Part shown: positions 17,443 through 25,890 of the stretch, one piece after another
Position numbering within the stretch: position 1 is the stretch's first letter
Layout: each line of letters begins with the position of its first letter
Assembly: GCA_050250395.1 (NCBI GenBank)
Contig: JBFWOQ010000012.1
Location: 11,367 to 75,366, forward strand
Direction of reading: 5' to 3'
Origin: JAGPUQ01 sp050250395
GTDB taxonomy: Bacteria > Pseudomonadota > Gammaproteobacteria > Pseudomonadales > Porticoccaceae
Length of the DNA stretch: 64,000 nt
Position numbers and translations under genes: made by a program
The notes under the pieces: model-generated
Told to the model about the DNA's origin: nothing
Database searches by the model: none
What the model saw: the letters and a program-made list of their open reading frames with translations, nothing else

Positions 17443-18456
17443 GTGATCGCGGTGCCCGGTCCCGTGATGCTTGATCTCCACGGCTTGGCGCTGACGTCGG
17501 AGGAACGGGAGCTGCTTTGGCAGCCCGGCGTGGGGGGGGTGATTTTTTTTGCGCGCAACATTGTTTCACGCGCGCAGTTCATCGATCTCGTCGCCGAGGT
17601 GCGTACGCTGCGCCCCGAGTTGCTGCTGGCCGTGGATCAGGAGGGTGGCAGGGTACAGCGTCTGCGGGACGGCTATAGCGCGCTTCCCGCGATGCAGCGT
17701 CTGGGTGACGCCGTGGCGCGCGATCAGGGACAGGGCGCGTGGTTGTGTCGCGAGACCGGCTGGCTGCTGGCCAGCGAAGTCCTGGCGTCCGGACTCGATT
17801 TCAGCTTTGCGCCGGTGCTCGACCTCGACCGGGATCATTGCGCGGTGATTGCCGAGCGGGCGTTTCACGCGACACCCGAAATCGCGATCATCGCATTGCG
17901 GGCGCTCGTCTCCGGCATGCACGAGGCGGGCATGGCGGTGACGGGCAAGCATTTTCCGGGTCACGGCGGGGTGCGGGGCGACAGCCACCTGGAAACTCCC
18001 CGCGATCGACGGCCGCTGGCGGTGTTGCGGTCGCACGATCTGCGACCCTTTGCCGAACTTGCCGAAGAGCTCGATGCGGTAATGCCGGCCCACATCGTTT
18101 ACAGCGAAGTCGATCATCGCCCCGCAGGATTCTCGCCCTTCTGGTTACAGGATATCTTGCGCGGCGAACTGGGATTCGGTGGCGTGGTGTTCAGCGACGA
18201 TCTGGCCATGAAGGGCGCCGACCTGATGGGCGGCTACCCCGAAAAGGCGCGCGCGGCCCTGGCTGCCGGTTGTGACATGTTGCTGGTGTGTAACGACCGT
18301 GCCGGTGCGCTGGAGGTGCTGACGGCGCTGGAATCCAGGGATGTCGCGGTGTCGCCGCGGCTGGCCAGGATGCGGGCGCGACGCCGCCCCGATTGGGCCT
18401 CCCTCGAAGCCGATGCGCGTCGCGCCGCCATTCAGGCTGCGCTGGCGCTGTGCTGA
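17443..18456 (+). CDS. nagZ: Beta-N-acetylhexosaminidase NagZ
   Basis: Cytoplasmic glycoside hydrolase family 3 enzyme that removes GlcNAc from anhydro-muropeptides during peptidoglycan recycling. GKHFPGHGGVRGDSH (Lys169 onward) is the NagZ signature, including the Asp-His catalytic loop. FSDDLAMKGA contains the nucleophile aspartate. The start is uncertain: GTG 17443 gives 337 residues, while GTG 17452 gives MPGPVMLD, closer to E. coli MGPVMLD. It is followed after 10 bases by the phosphorylase gene, as in Pseudomonas. Confidence 0.95.
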   Translation: MIAVPGPVMLDLHGLALTSEERELLWQPGVGGVIFFARNIVSRAQFIDLVAEVRTLRPELLLAVDQEGGRVQRLRDGYSALPAMQRLGDAVARDQGQGAWLCRETGWLLASEVLASGLDFSFAPVLDLDRDHCAVIAERAFHATPEIAIIALRALVSGMHEAGMAVTGKHFPGHGGVRGDSHLETPRDRRPLAVLRSHDLRPFAELAEELDAVMPAHIVYSEVDHRPAGFSPFWLQDILRGELGFGGVVFSDDLAMKGADLMGGYPEKARAALAAGCDMLLVCNDRAGALEVLTALESRDVAVSPRLARMRARRRPDWASLEADARRAAIQAALALC

Positions 18457-18466
18457 GGGCGGTGGC

Positions 18467-19231
18467 GTGAGTTCACCGATCGCGATCATCGGCGGCAGCG
18501 GTCTGCAGACATTGCCCGATTTCCGGCTGTTGGAGCGCATTGAGGTGACCACGACTTGGGGCTCTCCCTCGGCAAGCGTGCAGTATGGAACACTGGATGA
18601 AACGGAACTGTTGTTCCTGCCCCGGCATGGTGGGGAGCGAGCCATCCCGCCCCACAAAGTGAACTATCGCGCCAATATCGCCACCCTGGCCGAACTGGGC
18701 GCCCGGTATGTGTTTGCGTTCAATGCGACGGGCGGTATCGGCGCCGATTTTCCCGCCGGCACGCTGGTGATTCCCGATCAGATCATCGACTACACCTGGG
18801 GTCGCGAGCACAGTTTCTGGGAGGACGATACCGGCGACCTGCTGCATGTGGATTTCACCCGACCCTATGACGATGGCGCCCGGGAGTATTTGCTGCGCGG
18901 CGCGCGCGCAGCCGGAGTATCCGTGGTGCCGCATGGCGTGTACGCGGCGACCCAGGGGCCAAGGCTGGAATCCGCCGCCGAGATTCGTCGCTTGCGGCAG
19001 GATGGTTGCGATCTGGTGGGCATGACCGGGATGCCGGAAGCGGTGTTAGCGCGCGAAAAGAAGCTTGCCTACGCAAGTCTGGCGCTGGTGGTCAACGCGG
19101 CGGCCGGCATTTCGGCGGCCGCGTTGACCATGGCCGATATCCGTGCGGTGATGGCGCGCGAAATGCCCCGCGCGGTGGATACGCTGGCCGCCGCGGCTGC
19201 CTGTGCCTTCAGTGAACTTGCGACATCATGA
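18467..19231 (+). CDS. S-methyl-5'-thioinosine phosphorylase (MTAP/PNP family)
   Basis: Purine-nucleoside phosphorylase of the MTAP type, 254 residues from GTG 18467 (MSSPIAIIGGSGLQTLPDF). The phosphate-binding IIGGSGL, FLPRHGGERAIPPHKVNYRAN, FNATGGIGADF, YAATQGPRLESAAEI and VGMTGMPEAVLAREKKL are all family motifs. In Pseudomonas the gene after nagZ (PA3004) encodes methylthioinosine phosphorylase, hence the call; MTA phosphorylase is the alternative. An upstream extension of the frame overlaps nagZ and should be ignored. Its stop overlaps the ATG of the next gene. Confidence 0.88.
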   Translation: MSSPIAIIGGSGLQTLPDFRLLERIEVTTTWGSPSASVQYGTLDETELLFLPRHGGERAIPPHKVNYRANIATLAELGARYVFAFNATGGIGADFPAGTLVIPDQIIDYTWGREHSFWEDDTGDLLHVDFTRPYDDGAREYLLRGARAAGVSVVPHGVYAATQGPRLESAAEIRRLRQDGCDLVGMTGMPEAVLAREKKLAYASLALVVNAAAGISAAALTMADIRAVMAREMPRAVDTLAAAAACAFSELATS

Positions 19232-19662
19232 TGGTGCCGGAGATCGCACCGGAATGGGGGCTCGGCGGCTTGGCGCTCAGTGCGTTCCTGTCGGCGACGC
19301 TGCTCCCGGGAGGTTCCGAGATTCTGCTCGTACTCCTGGCCCGGCAGCAGGAGTGGGCGGCTGCGACCCTGCTGTGGACTGCCTCGCTGGCAAATACCCT
19401 GGGAGGATTGTCGACCTACGGTCTCGGTCGTCTGGCGGTGGCGGGGCGCGTGCCCGCGAACCGGGGTGTCGCTGAGCCCCAGGCGCTTGCGCGTGTGCGA
19501 CGCTGGGGTTATCCGGCGCTGTTGTTCTCCTGGCTGCCGCTCGTCGGCGATGGGCTTTGTCTTGCGGCGGGATGGCTGAAGCTGGGGGTGCTGACTACGG
19601 TGCTGATGCTCTTCACGGGCAAATTTGTGCGTTATGGCGCGGTGCTATGGCTGGCCATCTGA
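19228..19662 (+). CDS. YqaA/DedA-type inner-membrane protein
   Basis: A 144-residue protein with about four hydrophobic segments (ALSAFLSATLLPGGSEILLVLL, TLLWTASLANTLGGLSTYGLG, ALLFSWLPLVGDGLCLAAGWL, VLMLFTGKFVRYGAVLW). SATLLPGGSEILL and LANTLGGLSTYGLG fit the YqaA branch of the SNARE-associated/DedA family. Function is poorly known; DedA relatives are lipid scramblases or affect envelope homeostasis. ATG 19228 overlaps the stop of the phosphorylase, and ATG 19231 is an equally plausible start. The 3' end overlaps the next gene by 16 bases. Confidence 0.82.
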   Translation: MMVPEIAPEWGLGGLALSAFLSATLLPGGSEILLVLLARQQEWAAATLLWTASLANTLGGLSTYGLGRLAVAGRVPANRGVAEPQALARVRRWGYPALLFSWLPLVGDGLCLAAGWLKLGVLTTVLMLFTGKFVRYGAVLWLAI

Positions 19663-20555
19663 ATTCCAACTTGGGGCATTTCGCGTCCAGGTCCGTGGTT
19701 CGCAGCGCGGGCTGGTCGGCTCTCACCCTTTGTTATCTGTTGTTGATCGCCCTCGTGGTGGCAGGCGTTGGCTGGATCTACTTCGGGTTCACGTACCGCG
19801 GAGACTATCTGCGCGCCAGCGACTATCGCTATCCCGCCGACTACCGCCCGGCGTGCCCGGGTGGCTTGGGTGCGGTCGCGGATCACGAGCACGCACTCAC
19901 GGCTGCCGGACTACATTTTTCGGTCACGACGCCGCGCAACTATCGCGCCGATTTCGCGCATCCCCTGCTTGTTGTGTGGGCGCCGTCGGGTTTGAACGAA
20001 CAACTTTCGGAGCGCTTTACCGGGCTCACCGGGGTCGCCACGGAGCATGGTTTCATCGTGCTATACAGCCGCAGCGTGCCGCTGGGCGAGAAGGCCTTGC
20101 GCGCGCTCGCCGAGATCCCCGCCGCGGCAATGGCCCGATGGTGCATTGATCCCGCGCGCATCGCCTACACCGGTCATTCCGACGGTGGCACGGTCAGCAA
20201 TGCGCTCGCGGTGCTGCCCGAGCTGAGCCTGCGCCCGGCGGTGATCGCGCCGAGCGCCATGGGGATGCAGGAGCAGGATATGGTCACATTTGATTGCCCT
20301 GCACCCACGTCGGTGATGTTGATGCACAACCGGGGCGACCATCATTTCCCGGATTACGGCGTCGGTGTCGCGAGCTGGTGGGCCCGCTGTAACGGTTGCT
20401 CGACCAAGCTTGAAGCGTCCGGGTTTCCGGACTGCGAGGCCTTTTCAGGCTGTAGCATGCCGACACTGCTATGCCGTGCTCCGGGCGGACATGCGCATTG
20501 GCCGGGGTTCGAACATCGAGTGATCGAGTTTATCGCTGGAATGATCCCGCGCTGA
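19647..20555 (+). CDS. Membrane-anchored alpha/beta-hydrolase (esterase/depolymerase-like)
   Basis: From ATG 19647 the protein has 302 residues with one N-terminal membrane segment (LCYLLLIALVVAGVGWIYFGF) and then a periplasmic hydrolase domain. IAYTGHSDGGTVSNALAV contains the nucleophile elbow GHSDG. PGGHAHWPG near the end supplies the likely catalytic histidine, and MLMHNRGDHHFPDYG the acid region. This resembles the LpqC/PHB-depolymerase-type esterases. Several cysteines in the second half (CNGCS, FPDCEAFSGCSMPTLLC) suggest disulfides. An upstream in-frame extension lies within the preceding gene and looks non-coding. Confidence 0.8.
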   Translation: MAGHLNSNLGHFASRSVVRSAGWSALTLCYLLLIALVVAGVGWIYFGFTYRGDYLRASDYRYPADYRPACPGGLGAVADHEHALTAAGLHFSVTTPRNYRADFAHPLLVVWAPSGLNEQLSERFTGLTGVATEHGFIVLYSRSVPLGEKALRALAEIPAAAMARWCIDPARIAYTGHSDGGTVSNALAVLPELSLRPAVIAPSAMGMQEQDMVTFDCPAPTSVMLMHNRGDHHFPDYGVGVASWWARCNGCSTKLEASGFPDCEAFSGCSMPTLLCRAPGGHAHWPGFEHRVIEFIAGMIPR

Positions 20556-20588
20556 TCGAAGCTCCGAGAAGATGCGGCCGCAGTGCTT

Positions 20589-21314
20589 TCAGTGCTCGTC
20601 CCGAACGGGGCGGCGCCGCTCGACGAGCTTGCGGTGGACATCCCGCATCCGGTCTTGGCGCTTCATTCCCACCAACAGATCGTTGATTTCCGCTCCGTCG
20701 AGCGAGTTGTGAACCAGCAATCGCAGCGCGATCCGGTCCAGGTAAAGCTGGTTATCGGCACTCTGGATAACCCGGTTGGCATCGGCCGCAAGAGCGTCGA
20801 GCGTGCTGGCTTCCTTGTGGCTCAGATCGACGTCAGCAAGCTCCTCGTATTCGAGCCGTAACCGCTCGAGTGCCAACAGCGAACGGACCGCCAGTTGATA
20901 GTCGTGCCCCCCGTCGATCTCGTTAAAGGCAACGCCCTGGTACAAAGCTTGCGCAGCCGGGCCGCCAAACAGGATGCGGACGGTCGAGAGTGTCTGTTCC
21001 AGCGCCTCGGGCCATAGCCGGCGCGGATTTCCCGGGCGTTGCATCAGGGATGCCAGCGCGTGATTGGGCTCAAAGTGAACGTGGCTGGGTTCTCTTGTGA
21101 CGTCCTGCTCTGCGACCGTCGCCTGCAGCACGTCGCGGGAATAGTGATAGCAGACGAGGACATGGCCCGCCTCGTGATAGGCGATAGCCTCCCGTGAAAT
21201 TTTCGCGGGAGCGCCGCGCGGGCGCAGCAGGTGTTCAATATTGGGTATGCGTACTTTCGACACCCGGCGGTCCTCTTGAGCCGTGCCCAGCCGCGTGAAT
21301 ACTTCAGGCCCCAT
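20589..21314 (-). CDS. Stand-alone M41-like (FtsH-type) metallopeptidase domain protein
   Basis: A 241-residue protein from ATG 21314 (GGAAAA just upstream). YHEAGHVLVCYHYSRD holds the HEAGH zinc motif of peptidase M41, as in FtsH. Further on, GGPAAQALYQG followed by EIDGGHDYQLAV looks like the FtsH segment that carries the third zinc ligand (Asp). There is no AAA ATPase module and no membrane segment, unlike FtsH. Such proteins are annotated as M41-like peptidases and their role is unknown. An upstream TTG start at 21341 would add nine residues. Confidence 0.78.
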   Translation of the reverse strand: MGPEVFTRLGTAQEDRRVSKVRIPNIEHLLRPRGAPAKISREAIAYHEAGHVLVCYHYSRDVLQATVAEQDVTREPSHVHFEPNHALASLMQRPGNPRRLWPEALEQTLSTVRILFGGPAAQALYQGVAFNEIDGGHDYQLAVRSLLALERLRLEYEELADVDLSHKEASTLDALAADANRVIQSADNQLYLDRIALRLLVHNSLDGAEINDLLVGMKRQDRMRDVHRKLVERRRPVRDEH

Positions 21315-21595
21315 ATTTTTCCGTTTGCCGTGAAATTGCAAGCCCGTCTTTCGGGTGCGCTTGGGTGTAGGTTGCCAAAGGCTCGGGAGTGACTCTATGC
21401 TGTCCTCGATCCGATCGAGGGCGCCCTTGGCCAGCTACTTACAAGGTGATCGGAAATGCAGGCTGCTTGCGGGCTCTGTCGAGGGGCGTTTTTCCGACGT
21501 TTACCTGCTCACCCCGCAAACCCGCTCTCTGACTACCGTGTAAATGAGCGCCCAACGCGCAACCAATCAACCAACCCATAAAAGGAAGCGGACGA

Positions 21596-21970
21596 ATGAT
21601 CAATTACATTACTTTGGGAACCAATAATCTCGATCGCGCTGGTAAGTTCTACGATGAACTGCTGGCAATAGTCGGCGGCAAGCGGGCCCTGACGAATGAT
21701 CGATCCATAGGCTGGGTCGGACCCAAGGGTGCGCCCATGTTGATGATAATGAAGCCGTTTGACGGCAAGCCGGCAACCGCCGGCAACGGCTCCATGGTGG
21801 CGCTTTCGGCCAATTCTCCCGAGCAGGTTGCTGCCATCCACGCCAAAGCTCTGGCGCTGGGGGGAACCGATGAAGGGGCACCGGGACCGCGCGGCGAGGG
21901 AGCATTTCACTGCGGCTATTTTCGGGATCTGGACGGCAACAAATTCAACGCGTTTTTCATGAAACGTTGA
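21596..21970 (+). CDS. VOC-superfamily protein (glyoxalase/dioxygenase fold)
   Basis: A 124-residue single-domain protein: MINYITLGTNNLDRAGKFYDELL is the usual first beta-alpha unit, and GAFHCGYFRDLDGNKFNAFFM near the end is the typical YFRDPDGN-K signature. AAGGAAG lies upstream of ATG 21596. Metal ligands are not clear, as one expected His is replaced in the first motif. It might be a small-molecule-binding or resistance-type VOC protein. Confidence 0.88.
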   Translation: MINYITLGTNNLDRAGKFYDELLAIVGGKRALTNDRSIGWVGPKGAPMLMIMKPFDGKPATAGNGSMVALSANSPEQVAAIHAKALALGGTDEGAPGPRGEGAFHCGYFRDLDGNKFNAFFMKR

Positions 21971-22480
21971 ACGGTAAGCCGCGCACACTCGCCGGGACAG
22001 CGGTGCCAGGATCGCCTCTTTCGGTGTGATCGATCAGTACATGGTCAGCATGGCGATGAGGTCGCCTTGGCGCCATAACTGGTGCTCAACAGGTGCGTGT
22101 GCCAAACCGTAGGGAACGAGCGACCAGCCCCGACGGGGTGCCCTGGTCAGATGCTTGCCTTGGCCAGCCATGGCGGCTGGAGGCGCCATCCGGATTTACC
22201 CGAAACCCCTGAATGGTATTTTTGATCGTGGGCTCGGATCGGCATCCAGACCGCCGGGTTGCCGAGGCCCCTGGTGCCACAGAAGACATGGCGCGGGGTC
22301 CCGGTGGTATGAGGATGCAAAACCCTGTAATCTCGAACCGCAAGTCATCTGCGGCGCCGGTGTTTTGTCCCTCGCCGCGGTGTCGGCGGGGAAGTCCTGT
22401 CCGAGGCCACGGTAGGGTCGTGCGACCCGTTGACGCATGATGTCGTGCATTTGATTCGGATTCGCATCGGAGCTTTAAAA
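21971..22480. other. Long intergenic region ahead of the cold-shock gene
   Basis: 510 bases without a convincing gene; short frames on both strands show no family resemblance. The part nearest 22480 must contain the promoter and leader of the cold-shock gene. Cold-shock mRNAs of the cspA type have long structured leaders, so part of this may be transcribed. No clear terminator or promoter is visible to me. Confidence 0.45.
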
Positions 22481-22687
22481 ATGTCCACGGCAACTGGCAT
22501 CGTCAAGTGGTTCAACGCTGACAAGGGATATGGGTTCATCGCACAGGAAAATGGTCCTGATGTGTTCGTGCATTTTCGCGCGATCGTATCGGACGGTTAC
22601 AAGACACTGAAAGAAGGCCAGAAAGTCTCTTTCGAAGTCACGCAGGGCCAGAAAGGCCCGCAGGCGGAGAAAGTCGTACCCCTTTGA
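22481..22687 (+). CDS. Cold-shock protein (CspA family)
   Basis: A 68-residue single cold-shock domain that binds single-stranded RNA and DNA. TGIVKWFNADKGYGFIAQE contains RNP1 (KGYGFI), and DVFVHF is RNP2. ATG 22481 is preceded by CGGAG at about 8 bases; the frame upstream is not part of the protein. Length and sequence are typical. Whether it is cold-induced or constitutive cannot be told. Confidence 0.95.
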   Translation: MSTATGIVKWFNADKGYGFIAQENGPDVFVHFRAIVSDGYKTLKEGQKVSFEVTQGQKGPQAEKVVPL

Positions 22688-22938
22688 CGACTTGTCTCCA
22701 CAGGTTGTCGGAAGGTCGTCGTGAGTGACACTGGATGCGACGCACGGGAAGTGCTGTGATCTGATAACGCCAGGGCAGGCGAGCGTGGCATAAACCACGT
22801 GTACGCAAATGGGTGGAATTCGTGCCTTCAGCGCCTTCGCGTCGCCAGCACGCGGGGGCTCTCGTTTATCCCACGACGGGCGATCACGCACTTGCGGGAC
22901 TTCCGAAAAACGTTGCGAGAACCGTTTTACACAGCCGA

Positions 22939-23850
22939 CTAGGAGCTGCGATTTTTGGCAGCCATCAAATAGTCCACGAGCATCCGGTACTCCTGGCTCC
23001 GTGGGCTCTGCCTGCGCCAGACCAGGTCAATCGAGCGCGATACTTCCCTGCCGTCGAAAGCCCGGATATCAATATTCTGCAATCCCGAGATAATGCCGCT
23101 ATCGATGGCCATGCGTGGCAGCAGGGTGACCCCGATGCCGTTCGCCACCATGGGTACCAGCGTGTGCAAGCTGGTGGCCTCGAACGCCAGGGAAATCTGG
23201 CTGCTTTGCAGCTTGCAGGCTTCCAGCGCCTGGTCGCGGAGACAGTGGCCCTGCTCCAACAGCAAAATGTCGTGGCCCTTGAGATCCCGTGTCCGCAGTT
23301 GGTGAACCTTGCCGAGAGGATGCCGCGTGGGATATGCGAGCACAAACGGATCATCGAACAGGTGATGCGTCGTGACATTGGTCATGGGATAGGGTAGCGC
23401 CATCAGCAACAGATCGAGTTCGCCCTGGTGAAGTAGGTTGACCAGCTTCTCGGACAGGTCTTCGCGGATCAGCAACTGGAATTCGGGACGATCGCGACGC
23501 AGAGCCGCCAGTGCGGTGGGCAGCAGAAAAGGCGCAATCGTCGGTATGACGCCCAGGCGGATGGGACGATTGAAAGGTTCAAGCGCGGCGGCGGCTTCCT
23601 CGACGAGGGCTTCCACTTCAATCAGTATCTGGCGCGAGCGGCTGACGACCATGGTTCCGACCGGAGTCAACAGTATGCTTTTATGACCGCGTTCAATGAG
23701 GGCGATGCCGAGCGCAGCTTCCAGTTCCTGGATGCCAGCGCTGAGCGTGGACTGGGTGACATGACAGGCCTTGGCGGCATTGCCGAAATGGTGCTCGTCG
23801 GCAAGGGTGCAGAGGTACTTCAGCTGCCGGAGCGTGGGCTTTTGAGCCAT
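22939..23850 (-). CDS. oxyR: Peroxide-sensing LysR-type regulator OxyR
   Basis: A 303-residue LysR-family regulator. The N-terminal helix-turn-helix is in LRQLKYLCTLADEHHFGNAA with VTQSTLSAGIQELE. The redox pair is preserved: LEQGHCLRDQALEAC gives Cys203 and Cys212, with the same nine-residue spacing as Cys199 and Cys208 of E. coli OxyR. It is therefore expected to form a disulfide with hydrogen peroxide and activate defence genes. It is divergent from rubrerythrin over a 149-base AT-rich spacer, which suggests direct control of that gene. Confidence 0.93.
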   Translation of the reverse strand: MAQKPTLRQLKYLCTLADEHHFGNAAKACHVTQSTLSAGIQELEAALGIALIERGHKSILLTPVGTMVVSRSRQILIEVEALVEEAAAALEPFNRPIRLGVIPTIAPFLLPTALAALRRDRPEFQLLIREDLSEKLVNLLHQGELDLLLMALPYPMTNVTTHHLFDDPFVLAYPTRHPLGKVHQLRTRDLKGHDILLLEQGHCLRDQALEACKLQSSQISLAFEATSLHTLVPMVANGIGVTLLPRMAIDSGIISGLQNIDIRAFDGREVSRSIDLVWRRQSPRSQEYRMLVDYLMAAKNRSS

Positions 23851-23999
23851 CGGATATATCGATTGATAATGTCAAAAAAATTAACTTTACCGATTGTAGT
23901 AGAGCGACTAAGGTGGGTGCAAGTTCCGTCGGGAACTGTCGACGTCCGATGGCAGAAGTACGCCATCAATCACCCCCAACTGGCATCAGGAGAACTTCC
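23851..23999. promoter_or_regulatory. Divergent oxyR-rubrerythrin control region
   Basis: The first 50 bases (about 23853-23903) are markedly AT-rich in a GC-rich genome and include GATATATCGATTGATAATG and a run of seven A. LysR-type proteins usually bind such shared spacers. I could not fit a full tandem OxyR consensus, so no precise site is claimed. The rubrerythrin ribosome site AGGAG is at the right end. Confidence 0.5.
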
Positions 24000-24419
24000 A
24001 TGTCACTAAAAGGCACCAAAACCGAAAAAAATCTGAAGGACGCGTTCGCGGGCGAATCTCAAGCCAATCGTCGTTACCTCTATTTCGCGGCCAAGGCAGA
24101 TGTCGAAGGCTATAACGATGTGGCCGCCGTATTTCGTTCCACCGCGGAAGGTGAAACCGGCCACGCCCATGGGCATCTGGAGTACCTCGAAGAAACCGGC
24201 GACCCGGCGACCGGTCTGCCGATCGGTGGCACTTCAGATAACCTGAAGGCCGCGATCGCCGGTGAGACCCACGAATATACCGACATGTATCCCGGTATGG
24301 CCAAAACCGCGCGTGATGAAGGCTTCGGCGAGGTGGCCGATTGGATGGAAACCCTGGCCAAGGCGGAGCGCAGTCATGCCAACCGTTTCCAGAAGGCTCT
24401 GGACACGCTGGGCAGTTGA
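24000..24419 (+). CDS. Rubrerythrin-type diiron protein without rubredoxin domain
   Basis: A 139-residue ferritin-like protein from ATG 24000 (AGGAG upstream). Iron-binding glutamates sit in FAGESQANRRYLYFA, AEGETGHAHGHLEYLE, AGETHEYTDMYPG and AKAERSHANRF, giving the four-helix diiron site. No CxxC motif is present, so the rubredoxin domain of classical rubrerythrin is missing, as in sulerythrin-type proteins. Likely role: peroxide reduction in the cytoplasm. It is divergent from oxyR and followed by a terminator, then by an Fe-S oxidoreductase and a DUF3501 gene, which probably belong to the same function. Confidence 0.93.
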   Translation: MSLKGTKTEKNLKDAFAGESQANRRYLYFAAKADVEGYNDVAAVFRSTAEGETGHAHGHLEYLEETGDPATGLPIGGTSDNLKAAIAGETHEYTDMYPGMAKTARDEGFGEVADWMETLAKAERSHANRFQKALDTLGS

Positions 24420-24427
24420 TCGATGGG

Positions 24428-24455
24428 GGCTCCGGTACCGCCGGAGCCTTTCTCG
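24428..24455 (+). terminator. Intrinsic terminator after rubrerythrin
   Basis: GGCTCCGG (24428-24435), loop TACCG, CCGGAGCC (24441-24448), then TTTCTCG. The eight-base-pair stem lies 8 bases after the rubrerythrin stop. It may be partial, letting some transcripts continue into the Fe-S gene. Confidence 0.7.
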
Positions 24456-24540
24456 CTTCTTGGGCCACTGATGGCGCGGCGTGGGAACCCTCCCCGACCG
24501 CGCCGGCGCGGCTTCAGAGAAACTCGTTTAGGACCTACCG

Positions 24541-25881
24541 ATGAGTAACGAATCCGGCGTTGGCGAAGGCAGTCTCGAAGCTCCGACGCGGCATCCCCTG
24601 GACTGGCAGTCACCTGAATTCCGGGATCGCGACTGCCTGGACGCCGAGCTGGAGCGGGTCTATGACATCTGTCACGGCTGCCGCCGTTGTGTAAGCCTGT
24701 GCGAAGCCTTCCCGACGTTGTTTGACCTTGTCGATTCGTCCGAGACGCTTGAAGTCGACGGTGTGGCGAAGAGCGATTATCGCAAGGTGGTGGACCAGTG
24801 TTACCTGTGCGATCTCTGCTACATGACTAAGTGCCCCTATGTACCGCCCCACGAATGGAATGTGGATTTTCCGCACCTCATGCTCCGCGCCAAATCCGTG
24901 AATTTTCGCGAGCATGGCGCTTCGTTTCGGGATCGAACCCTGACGAGTACAGATCGGGTCGGGAAGCTGGCAACCATTCCCCTGATCGATGTGACGGTGA
25001 ATGCGCTGAACCGCAATACGGGCTTCCGACAGGTTTTGGAAACGACGTTTGGTGTGCATAAGGACGCGCCGGTCCCTGAGTATCACCGCCATACCCTGCG
25101 CAAAAAAGTGAAACCCCTTGCCAGGACGATCCCGGCGCAGCGCGCGGGCCGTACCATGGGCAAGGTTGCGCTGTACGCGACCTGCTACGGAAATTACAAC
25201 AGTCCGGACTTGGGGCAGGACTTTTATGCGGTGTTCCAGCATAACGGCATCCATATCGAACTAGTGCCCCGCGAGCGTTGCTGCGGCATGCCGAAGCTTG
25301 AGCTCGGCGACCTCGATAGCGTTGAACGCGCACGCGAGGCGAATATTCCGGTACTCGCCAAGCTCGTCGACGAAGGTTTCGACTTGATTGCGCCCGTGCC
25401 GTCCTGCGTCTTGATGTACAAGCAGGAATTGCCCCTGATGTACCCGGACGATCCTGAGGTCCAGAAAGTCCGGAATGCGTTTTTTGACCCTTTCGAATAC
25501 CTGTTTTTGCGTCACAAGGAAGGCATGTTCAACACCGAATTTACGCAGGGCCTGGGCGATATCGGTTATCACGTAGCCTGTCATTTGCGCGTGCAAAACA
25601 TCGGCATGAAGACCAGGGATGTCCTGGCACTGATTCCGGGTACCAGGGTTCATCCGCAAGCGCGTTGTTCCGGCCACGATGGCACCTATGCCGTTAAGCG
25701 CGAGACCCACGCCAACGCCGTCAAGATCGGCCGTCCGGTAGCGCGCAAGATCAATGAGCTTAAACCGGCCCATTTTTCCAGCGACTGCCCGATGGCTGCG
25801 GCGCACATATCTGATCTCGCGGAACGCGAAGAGAAGCCGGAACATCCCATGACGCTGCTGCGCATGGCCTATGGTATTTGA
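24541..25881 (+). CDS. Fe-S oxidoreductase (GlpC/HdrD-like, two CCG domains)
   Basis: A 446-residue protein. Two [4Fe-4S] motifs are near the N-terminus: Cys44, 47, 50 and 54 (CHGCRRCVSLC) and Cys87, 90, 93 and 98 (CYLCDLCYMTKCP). The C-terminal half has CCG-type cysteine motifs (ERCCGMPKLELGD, then CHLRVQNIG and ARCSGHDGTYAVK). There is no membrane segment. It likely passes electrons, and by position it may reduce rubrerythrin. The gene is followed after 9 bases by a DUF3501 gene, an association I remember as conserved. Confidence 0.9.
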   Translation: MSNESGVGEGSLEAPTRHPLDWQSPEFRDRDCLDAELERVYDICHGCRRCVSLCEAFPTLFDLVDSSETLEVDGVAKSDYRKVVDQCYLCDLCYMTKCPYVPPHEWNVDFPHLMLRAKSVNFREHGASFRDRTLTSTDRVGKLATIPLIDVTVNALNRNTGFRQVLETTFGVHKDAPVPEYHRHTLRKKVKPLARTIPAQRAGRTMGKVALYATCYGNYNSPDLGQDFYAVFQHNGIHIELVPRERCCGMPKLELGDLDSVERAREANIPVLAKLVDEGFDLIAPVPSCVLMYKQELPLMYPDDPEVQKVRNAFFDPFEYLFLRHKEGMFNTEFTQGLGDIGYHVACHLRVQNIGMKTRDVLALIPGTRVHPQARCSGHDGTYAVKRETHANAVKIGRPVARKINELKPAHFSSDCPMAAAHISDLAEREEKPEHPMTLLRMAYGI

Positions 25882-25890
25882 GAGGCAAGA

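Noticed and set aside
22086..22493. Reverse-strand frame of 135 residues ahead of the cold-shock gene
   Set aside because: Pro/Arg/Ser-rich without a recognisable domain, and it overlaps the cold-shock start region.
23853..23903. Attempt to place an exact OxyR binding site
   Set aside because: AT-rich, but the tandem ATAG-N7-CTAT pattern does not fit well enough to name a site.
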